Below are positions 51,201 through 64,000 of a stretch of DNA of 64,000 nt, in pieces. The position numbers and the translations under genes were made by a program. Positions within the stretch are counted from its first letter, which is position 1, and the number at the start of each line of letters is the position of its first letter. Origin of the DNA: Pogonophryne albipinna (taxonomy: Eukaryota > Chordata > Actinopteri > Perciformes > Artedidraconidae); assembly GCA_028583405.1 (NCBI GenBank), contig CM053260.1, forward strand, positions 16,515,026 through 16,579,025, given 5' to 3'. Under the pieces are notes generated by a model. The model was not told the origin of the DNA, made no database searches, and saw nothing but the letters and a program-made list of their open reading frames with translations.

Positions 51201-54200
51201 GAGAGGTTTTACATGTTGAGAGATATATCTTAGTATAGGTTAAAACATTATTCCTGCTAAAAAAAACTGCATCATAGACTGTATGTAAGACGTGAACATT
51301 GTTGACCTTACCCTTAGGACTATGGCTTTGAAGATGGGTCATGTTTTCATAGACTTCTATACAACCAGACTTCTTTTTGAATCCGGTGCAGTCGCCATGA
51401 CAGTGAATGCAATTTAAAAGCACTTCTTCATTAGCTTCATTCATCAGACCCAGGTGTTGCCGCTTAATCACCTTGATCTAGTTGTCATGGGAGCCCAGCA
51501 TAACGATGTTAGCATTTAGCTACTTTGCAAGTAAGTACAGCATCACAAAGCCTTCATCATGGTTAGAAATGTGCTAATGAAATGTTTTCTTTAATGAATT
51601 CCGCCTGTGAAGCCATTATCACTTAAATGCATCATCAAAGGGCCTCCTAATCCCTTGCAAACAACATTATGTAATCTATGAGTTTCTTTTTGTAATTCTC
51701 CTTGGAGACAACCTCCTTAAATTCTGTACTGTTGTTATATTTAGTCTAAAATGCAATAACAGATGTATTGAATTTCCATTGAATGTTTTTTTAATTACAA
51801 AAGCATTCTTTGCAAGCTCTGGTTTTGGTTCTTTGACTGTGGTTATGTCGGGAATGTTATCACCACAGATGTAATGGACGAGGAAGTTGCTGAATTATTT
51901 GCAAAGTAGGAAGTTGAACTGCAAAGCCCTACTGTGCAAGTTAAAAAGAATACCTTCAGAATCCACTGACTAATCAAGATGCTTACAATGCCCTGTTCCT
52001 CCCTTTTAAACTATAATGTCTTTGATGAACTGTGTGTCCAAGAGTAGAGGAAAACTTAAAAGATGAATGTATTCAGTCGAACCAAAACTTTTTTAAATAT
52101 GTTTGCCAAACATTTCATAATTCTAAGCAAAGTGCAGCTCAGGATATCTAGCCAGACATTTCATAAAGGCTTCATTTGATGTAGAAAATCAAATTATAAA
52201 ACTCAAACTTGAAAGAAGGTAAGATTATCTCTGTAATACTTACAGTTACTTCTCTGCTAAGCCTTAAGAACAAATCATCTGGCCACCTTGGCAAACCTCT
52301 GAGGAGAAAACACTGTGCATGTGCCTTTTTATTATAGACATCCAATTGATTTTTTTTTCAAATGCAAACATAACAACCTTTCTCGAGAATTAAACACATG
52401 ATTAATGGGGAAGGAATATGCATGGTGGGAACACAGAAAGCTCACTGCATCTTAATAATCCTCTGTTTGTTTGTGACCCAATGCACAGCTGTCTGCCTCT
52501 CTGTGTTACTCCCTCTTTCTTATTCTCTGGCTTCTCTGCCGCCCTGGGACCTTCTCTCTCTCCCTGGGCTGTCTGTGCCACATTTCACATGTTTCAAATC
52601 TGGATCTCAGTGCTCCAGGAGATTCAGCCTCTCCTCTGGTCTCTGTCTCTGCAAGTGTGCTTGTCTGTTCTCCTATATCTGAGTGGACAACGTGCTTCAT
52701 TTGAGCTTCTAGTGTGTTATTGCTGCCTGCTTTCTTTTACATTTCCATGGGAGACACCTGATAGCTATACTTGACATCCTCCCTGGATCCATTTTATTCA
52801 GAGATAAGATAAGACTTTAATTATCCCGAAAGAAATAGTTGTGCCAGAGTTACACAAATACAATAAACACAGCAGCATAATAGTAAAACACTAAAATTGC
52901 AGTAAAAAGAGCAATTAAATATCTACAGGAAACATGAAACATAGACGGTCACATAATTAATGTAAATATTACCAGTATTTAGTAGTGCAAAAAAACGTAG
53001 TGGCAGATACGTAATGCACGTTATCATAGATCATTATTCATAATAATAATATTGCAAATGTTATATAGCAGCGAGTTTTTGTAATGATGCTAATGATATT
53101 TATATTGCAAATAGTGTTGGTGTGGAACTTCTCAGCTCCCTTTACTGAAGGGTGAAGAGTTATATGTTGACCTTTTTGTCATTTTGATTGTACTTGTTGC
53201 ATTATTGCACATCTCTCCTCAGTTGCTCCTCTTGAGGGTTTATTCTAATTGTATTTTTAGGGAGTTTTACCCTTCACAGAGCAAGGGTTAAATGATGGGG
53301 GTGTTGAGTGCAGTGAATATTGTTATTCCCCTTGAGGCAAATGAGGCAACGTTTCATAACAGTAATGTTAGCCCTTCAGACGTCTGCCTAATGATGCTGC
53401 TGTTGAAATATCCACCATATTAGGGGAGAAATAGTAAAAACACTTGTACATATAAAGCATCTAAACATCACTGCAATGACCTCAGTGCTACCGTTTAAGA
53501 TACACCACTTTGACAGTGTCGGCATCAACTGAACATTATAAGCTTGATAAAAATAGACTTTTTCGGCAGGAAAATTAGCATGAGATGAAGTTGCTAGTGA
53601 TTTATACTCACTCAGGATAGTAAAATAAATGGACTGTCGCTTTAAAATGAACACAAATATCCTCAATATAAAATGTATTGTTTTCATGTATGTCATATTT
53701 TGGAGTGAGCATTTCTGTCACGTGAGCAGCAGACATTCCTCTCAGGATTATCCAGCCTCCCCGGCGTCAAACATTCATGCATCACTAAATGTTCTGATTT
53801 GTGTCAGCACACACCCGCATTGCCAGGGTTCAACGGACCGAAACTCAAATGAAAATAAAGTCTGTGTCTTTCCTAAATAAGGATTTAATTTAACCTGGCG
53901 AACAGTTATTGTGGCTCTACAGTCTTTGTATGCAGGAAGTGTTCTCTCACCATCTACCTTGAACTTATTTACTCTTCCCATCCCTGACACTTTCAATCTC
54001 CTTTCCATCTTCACTTGAATCCAGATTGATGCTTCTACTTGAACTATACCTCCTCTCCTCCATGTTTACTCCCTGCAACAGTCAACAGTCAAGGTCACAG
54101 ATTTGAGAAATGTTTTGATAAGTTTCCTAATAGATAAAGGGCGATGGAGACATGCTGTATGTCTTTAAAAGTTTTTATTTGTTTATATAATGTCTCAGCA

Positions 54201-56134
54201 ACCTCAAGAATAGTCTTAATTAAAAGAGATGTAAATAAAATGAACCTTCATGTGCTTGGTCTATTCCCTCTGATGGTATCAGACTTTCTACACAACCACA
54301 AGAGACGGAAATACGTTTCTCTGGAAGTCTCATCAGGACAGAAGCCATAAATACAATTGTCCAACTGTTCTGATATCTGGCTTGATTAGATTATGATTTT
54401 GGAAGGAAATTGTGTCACAATCTTCCTGTCACCATTTTTCGTAACAGGATTTAAAAAAAAACAACATATTTTTGATTTCTTCGTATCAAACAAGTGAAAG
54501 TAAATACTTTCAGTTTATATCTGAAATAACTGGCAATCTCTGTTTTCATGGAAAATGTATGCAGGGAGACGATTACTAAAAGATACGAAAAGGGAAAAGG
54601 TTAACATATTGATTTTTGAGGAACAACACCTTGATAAAAAGATAAAGAGAGCATCTCGTATGCCTAGTATGTGCTTTTATAGTTGCAGGAAAACAGGGGA
54701 GGAATTACTGGAGGCACACAGAATCTGGATGGTTACCCACTGATGCAGCACACATGGGAGATGCCAGGGGAACAAACAGTACGGATGTTGACTGGAGCCA
54801 TGCCATGATGATCCTGAGAGACATGTGTTTGATCTGTAGTTTTGGGCACTTTTCCATTCAACTTTTACCCATTACATAAACAGTGTTTTTACAGAAAAGT
54901 TGGCCAAAGCCTGAAGAGGCAACAAGTCTCACAGAAAATGTTGTTTTTAAAGGTTGGTAAGGGTTCTGTTAGAATGTGCATACTCACATATTCTGCATAC
55001 TACATCATCAATGTGTATGCACTGCATACTGCCTACTTAATTAAGTGTTTACATTGAAGTAAACACTTAATTAAGTGTTGACATTGAAGTAAACTTAAGC
55101 AAAACATCTCTTCTGACGTTATACTGCTCAATAAAAACAGTTTCGCAAGTGTAAGTCAATGTTACTTTTTATACTGAATTAAATATCTTCCTGTACAATT
55201 ATGAGGCATGAGTAAAGTGTAAACATTTCTTCATCACTATGTACCATATACAAGCTTCCAAGCTTCTCTGTTGAAATTGACCTTCACACACCATTATTTG
55301 TAATTAATTTATCCAACGGTTAATCATTTTTAACGTCTGCCTCTCAGTCCACCACTGGACAGTCGCAAGAGCCCTAGTACATTTTGGGGTGTTTGAGTAA
55401 ATCTAGCAAAAGTGTCTCAGACAGGCTAATGTAGAATCTGGACATTTCTCATGTTCACAAAGTCCATGCTAGTATGCAGCTGAATCTCACAAAATACAAT
55501 GTTGATGTTGGCCCCTAGCTTACTGCAGTTTACAAGAGAGAAACAAATTGTCTTTTGAACATTTATGTATTTGCATGTTGTAATTTACTTGAAATAATGA
55601 AAATTAAATAAATCACATGTAAAGAAAACAGGGTCTGACTCCCAGATCCCAGCAGTTCCTCAAATCCACATAACCAAAAATATTTTTTTAAATACACACA
55701 AACAAACATCCAGAGAGAGCATTCATATATTCTCATTGTATGCACTTCAGGGTGATTAAGAGTTGGAGAATAATACATATTTTTTAATATTACATTTTTT
55801 GTTGACCTTAGGATTATATTGCAAGTTGCTTCATTCAAAAGAAACTGAGCATTAGATTCACTTCATACTTTTTAACACCGAAAAATATGCAGTCAATATT
55901 ATTCAGTGTTTCCTGGGAGGGGTTTGACTGTGAATAGTTTCAAGAAACTCTGTGGATTAACACCAGTTAACAAAATTGTGAAATGCTAAAGTGAAAACAG
56001 GAAGTATTTGTTTGTGCGGTTCTTCAGCGTTGCAAAAAATGAATGCAGCTTTCTCAGCATTCTCCATAAGCAGCTGCTGGTCAGAGAGGCAAATTAGATG
56101 TTTGTATTTCATCTTACCTTCACAGACAATGGTT
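48251..56134. other. Intergenic, about 7.9 kb, minor repeats only
   Basis: 52,803-52,860 resembles a LINE 3' tail (agataagataagactttaat). 55,035-55,095 contains a roughly 35-bp unit (taagtgtttacattgaagta) twice in tandem. 49,414-49,585 has a non-repetitive ORF without good splice sites. No supported gene. Confidence 0.45.
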
Positions 56135-56471
56135 CAAGGTTCTTTATTGTCAAACTAACATAGCTACAGAGTAATTATGTCGTTGAAAATCTTAGGTCAC
56201 AGGCTTCTCCAACAATGCAACACAATAATACAGATAAGCAGACAATATTAACCAATATTAAAATATACTATAAAGGTAAAAGAAAAAGAAAAATGGTTTT
56301 TAAAAAAAAGTGAGAGAAAGAAAAAAGTGGAATCGTGCAATACGAGTCTATAAGTTATTGGAATGATATATTAGATAATAGATACATACTAGAGAATGCA
56401 ATTCCTGAAGAAATTGCTAGTGGGAATGCTTTATGCTGAAAAGCTGACGCTAAACTGCTATGCTGAAATGT

Positions 56472-56588
56472 AATGTGTAAGAAGAAAGTGAAGAATTTAG
56501 ATTAAAATGAAATGTGTAAGAAGAAAGTGAAGAATTTAGATTGAAATGAAATGTGTAAGAAGAAAGTGAAGAATTTAGATTGAAATGA
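56472..56588. repeat. 39-bp tandem repeat, three copies
   Basis: Unit aatgtgtaagaagaaagtga + agaatttagattgaaatga starts at 56472, 56511 and 56550; near identical. Confidence 0.85.
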
Positions 56589-56689
56589 TACATGAACACT
56601 GGGGGCTTGAATGTGTGATGAGAGAAGAAAAGAAAGTAAAAAGGCTTGGAAAAGCAGCAGAATATTTGAACCGCAAACTTCTGAACTAA

Positions 56690-57415
56690 GTTGATGGCGA
56701 ATGATCTGTCGCCATGGCAACGGCATTTGATGACACCCCATAATACGCTTAGATGCGTTGATGGCTGCATCGTTACCAAACCTGTGAAGTCTTGGGCTGT
56801 TTGGAGTCTTTTCACTGAAGTTATGAGAAAACCGTGTTTCAAGGCGAGTACTTTGTTGCCATGGTAACGGCATTTGAAGAAATCTCAAAACTGTCCCGTA
56901 GATGTCTTCAAGGCTGGAATGTTAGCACACATGTGAAGTTTGAGCACTTTTTGAACATTTTCATAGGAGTTATAGCGACATCATGTTTTATGGCGAGGGA
57001 CGCGTTTCCATGGAAACGGCATATGGTGAGATCTCAGATTTGGCGTAGAGCTGTTGAGGCATGGACCGGTGATATACAAGTGAAGATTGGGGGACGATTG
57101 GACCGTGTCCATTGGACTTACAGCCACATCGTGTTTCATGGCGAGTGGTCTGTCGCCATGGCAACGGCATTTCATGACACCCCATAATACGCTTAGATGC
57201 ATTGATGGCTGCATCGTTATCAAACCTGTGAAGTTCTGGGCTGTTTGGAGTATTTTCACTGAAGCTATGAGAAAACCGTGTTTCAAGGCGAGCATTGTGT
57301 TGCCATGGCAACGGCATTTGAAGAAATCTCAAAACTGTCCCGAAGATGTCTTCACGGCTGGACTGTTGAAGTCTGCTGCATGTCAGTTGGAGTGATGACA
57401 TCATCGTGTTCCATT
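56690..57415. repeat. Tandem array, period about 147-149 bp, five monomers
   Basis: Each monomer has ...GGCGAG...(G/C)CCATGG(C/T)AACGGCAT. The CCATGG cores fall at 56712, 56859, 57008, 57156 and 57303, spacings 147, 149, 148 and 147. Monomers 1 and 4, and 2 and 5, are about 95 percent alike, so the higher-order period is about 444 bp. The cores approach the RFX X-box palindrome GTTGCCATGGCAAC, perfect in monomer 5. Confidence 0.8.
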
Positions 57416-58422
57416 ACACAGGTGTTTATAGTTGAGCTAACGAGCTCTGTAGAGATCACAGGTTTCCATTGTTCTGAATGAGAGATAAACCTCTTACATG
57501 TGAACGTTTTGTGGAAGAACCGTAACAGATATCTGTGAAATTTCAAAATGTGAAGCATGTCAAGGAAGTTGAGTATCTGAAATGTAATTTTTGTGTAGTT
57601 TCGGGTTAATAATGTGGCCTTTTTGGCAGTTTAACTAAAGGTGTGCGGCTGCTACTGTGAGGAAATATCTGCCTGAAATTACAATGGGCTTCAATGGAGG
57701 AATGTTGAACGTTTTTGTCACTTCATGCCCTCAAGAGGCATTTTGTTTAATTATTTTTTGCTTAATTATTTGTCATATTTCAAGCTACGAGATGTTTTCC
57801 TACATTTATCATGAAAAATTATGTCCCAGGAATGTAGGGTTTGGGAATTATGGCAGTTTTAAAAAAATATATGAAGGCACATTTCAAGATTTCTTACCCT
57901 CTAGGTGTGACATCACGCACTCTAGTTAATGTTAAAATCTGAAGAAAACCTCTAAAACAAGGTCTGAACAAATGTTAATATCTCTAAAAGTAACAATCAG
58001 TTTAAAAGTTGTTTTACACGAATAATGTCAGAAAGATTTGTAACATTTGAAAGTTGGAATGAGGTTTCTGAGTGAAAGTATGAATGAACAGTTAGCAGTT
58101 GAAGTCGCATGAAAATTTGTTGAAGTTGAAGATTTCCTCCATTGACTTCAATGTTAAAAATGTGATGTATTATGGGATGTATCTCTGGAATTATGAAAGT
58201 TATGAATGAGAAAAGTAATAGCCATCGATTCCCGACCGAGCTGAACGTTTTGATGTTTGAACGGAGTTTCTGCGATGTTCAATGCGGGAGGAGAAGAGGG
58301 CCAAAATACTGGCGGAATAATAAAAATGCGTCCGTAGAAGAACAGTTAGTGGGAATGCTGTTAACAGCATTCCCACTAAATTACTAAGTAGCAGATGAAT
58401 GTTATGAAATTGTTTCAGCAGT

Positions 58423-58713
58423 TCAGGTGTTTAACAGTCTTATTGCCTGCGGGATGAAACTGTCCCTGAGTCTGGTGGTTTTAGTCCGGATGCTGCGGTA
58501 ACGCCTGCCAGACGGCAGCAGACTGAACAGTTTGTGGCTGGGGTGATGGGGGTCTTTTATAATCCTGAGGGATTTCTTCCTGAGCCGCTGGGAGTAAAGG
58601 TCCTCCATGGATGGCAGCTCCGTCCTGACAGCAATATTTGAAAGCTTATTACCAATTTTAGTCGTTTCTGAGATTACCGGTTGTTTCTCATACTTAGTTG
58701 CACCCTGCAGCAA
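58423..58713 (-). pseudogene. LINE ORF2 C-terminal fragment
   Basis: 96 codons ending DSFIPQAIRLLNT, containing HPSHKLFSLLPSGRRYRSIR, a conserved C-terminal tail of fish non-LTR retrotransposons. The catalytic RT is missing. Confidence 0.6.
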
Positions 58714-58720
58714 ATGAAGT

Positions 58721-60344
<1,624 letters not shown>

Positions 60345-60604
60345 TTTTGTTTGTGAACATTGATCTTCTGTCACTCGGCAGATACAGCTGCACATGTGTG
60401 AATCAATGTTATGAGGGTGAGCGGGTAAGGTGGGACAGGGTGAAAGGATCACTGTTTACAAGGGAACCAGAAGGCAAGAGTTTACGTCTCTGCGGAGGTC
60501 AACAACTAGTCAATGTGATGCTTTCCAATCAGATAAACAGGCCTGTTAATATGAACCTGTTAAGACCTGTCGTTCTGAGCTGAAACTGTGTGTAACAACA
60601 TATA

Positions 60605-60772
<168 letters not shown>

Positions 60773-61041
60773 GCCATGTATACATCACTTCAGGGGACAT
60801 TACATTGACTTTCATGCATTTCCTGGAGACTTAGCCTAACCTTAACCAACACATGCCTAACCCTAACCCTTACCCTTAACCTTACCCTTACCCTAACCCT
60901 AATCCTAAACCTAACCAAGTCTTCACCCTAAAATGAATGATTCCCCTCATGGGGACCTCCATTTTGTCCCCATAAGGGAGGCGAGTCCCCACACGTGACT
61001 ATGTGAACAGATTAGGTCCCCACAAGTATAGTAATGCTAGG
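60773..61041. repeat. Composite 'ggggac' repeat with telomere-like core, copy 2
   Basis: Reverse-complement partner of 27715-27973, with CCCTAA-type hexamers at about 60,858-60,920 and gtccccataagggaggcgag blocks. CA arrays on both sides. Confidence 0.7.
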
Positions 61042-63591
<2,550 letters not shown>

Positions 63592-63926
63592 ATGGCTCTG
63601 CCTTCCCTTAAAGCCCTCTACATCGGGATGGAGGTGGTGATCGCCTTGTTGTCTGTCATCGGTAACGTGATGGTGGTCTGGGCTGTGCGTATTAACCGGT
63701 CTCTGAGAGACACCACGTTCTGTTTCATCGTCTCCCTGGCCTTGGCTGACATTGCGGTCGGGGCTCTTGTCATCCCCCTCGCCATAACCATCAGCATCGG
63801 ACTCCAGACGCACTTCTACAGTTGCCTGCTGGTCGCCTGCACAGTGCTCGTCCTCACTCAAAGTTCAATACTGGCGCTCCTGGCCATCGCCATCGACCGG
63901 TATCTGAGAGTCAAAATACCCATGAG
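63592..63926 (+). CDS. adora1: A1-type adenosine receptor, first coding exon (partial gene)
   Basis: ATG at 63592; 335 nt ending MAT-style CCC ATG AG at donor GTAGGC, phase 2. This is the conserved intron position after the DRY loop in adenosine receptors. The 112 visible residues cover TM1-TM3 of a class A GPCR: E14, N25 (GNVMV, TM1), D53 ([11 protein letters not shown]2), disulphide C78, TM3 [10 protein letters not shown] with Thr89 at the ribose-contact position, and D102-R103-Y104. [13 protein letters not shown] and DRYLRVKIP favour A1; the LALADIAVG and HFYSCL stretches also resemble A3, so a fish A1 paralogue is most likely and A3 is the alternative. A1 receptors couple to Gi and lower cAMP. 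Later exons are outside the window. Confidence 0.88.
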
Positions 63927-64000
63927 GTAGGCCTAAAGGTGAATTCTTCTCGATTCTTCTAGTTTACAATATATTGTCTGATTTACAGAAGCCTTTGTGT

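Larger units (their letters stand above)
56419..58377. mobile_element. Non-autonomous DNA transposon with internal ~147-bp array
   Basis: Termini AGTGGGAATGCT (56419) and AGCATTCCCACT (58366-58377) are perfect inverted repeats. Flanks AAATTGCT (56411-56418) and AAATTACT (58378-58385) match at 7 of 8 bases, so the target duplication is about 8 bp. The interior has a 39-bp triplicate and a five-monomer array but no transposase. An 8-bp duplication fits hAT-like or P-like elements. Confidence 0.6.
56135..58720 (-). mobile_element. LINE 3' fragment split by a DNA transposon
   Basis: Minus strand. The RT C-terminal tail is at 58423-58713. A 3' UTR resumes at 56135-56410 and ends (complement) TTTGACAATAAAGAACCTTG, a common teleost LINE terminus. 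56419-58377 is inserted between the two parts with an 8-bp duplication. Clade not assigned. Confidence 0.6.

Noticed and set aside
52398..52774. Two overlapping plus-strand ORFs of 94 and 118 codons
   Set aside because: Pyrimidine-rich stretch giving hydrophobic-looking translations; no family, no splice context.
56450..56888. Minus-strand ORFs with a repeated peptide (NLNSSLSSYTFHF-type)
   Set aside because: The repeat is simply the 39-bp (13-codon) tandem repeat in a transposon, without start context or homology.

Overview
The window is vertebrate nuclear DNA, almost certainly from a ray-finned (teleost) fish. Multi-exon genes with GT-AG introns sit among long CA/GT microsatellites, L2-type LINEs, a Gmr1-like gypsy element, hAT and Harbinger transposons and TTAA-flanked MITEs. 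No prokaryotic features are present.

Layout. (1) 1-4,797: a tandem array of partial copies of the 3' half of the nucleostemin gene. (2) 4,798-9,945, minus strand: an apparently intact gnl3 of 15 coding exons and 566 codons. Introns 11 and 13 each carry a SNORD19-like C/D box snoRNA; with the array copies there are five in the window. (3) About 9,946-11,161: a promoter interval between gnl3 and the divergently transcribed neighbour. (4) 11,162-13,410, plus strand: a two-coding-exon, four-finger C2H2 zinc-finger gene, with its 3' UTR reaching about 15.0 kb. (5) 17,045-23,011, minus strand: a Ty3/gypsy-type element with integrase upstream of reverse transcriptase (Gmr1-like pol order), with several inactivating lesions and two LTRs that share only 170 bp. 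(6) 23.9-25.5 kb: a 5'-truncated LINE with a MITE nested in its 3' region. (7) 36.1-45.4 kb: an inverted repeat with arms of about 0.55 kb enclosing a hAT element, which contains an L2 LINE, which contains a Harbinger element. (8) 56.1-58.7 kb: a LINE 3' fragment split by a DNA element carrying a roughly 147-bp tandem array. (9) 60-61.3 kb: very long CA arrays and a composite repeat that is an inverted partner of one at 27.7 kb. (10) 63,592-63,926, plus strand: the first coding exon of an A1-type adenosine receptor, running off the window. Most of 25-63 kb is intergenic.

The cellular genes are not a functional pathway. gnl3 (nucleolar GTPase, ribosome biogenesis) and its intronic SNORD19-like RNAs (18S rRNA 2'-O-methylation) are linked by function as well as position. 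The most unusual structure is the gnl3 exon-block array, in which one copy appears to have deleted two exons by recombination between the two paralogous snoRNA genes, leaving one hybrid snoRNA. Every element name is from motif recognition only; no database search was run.
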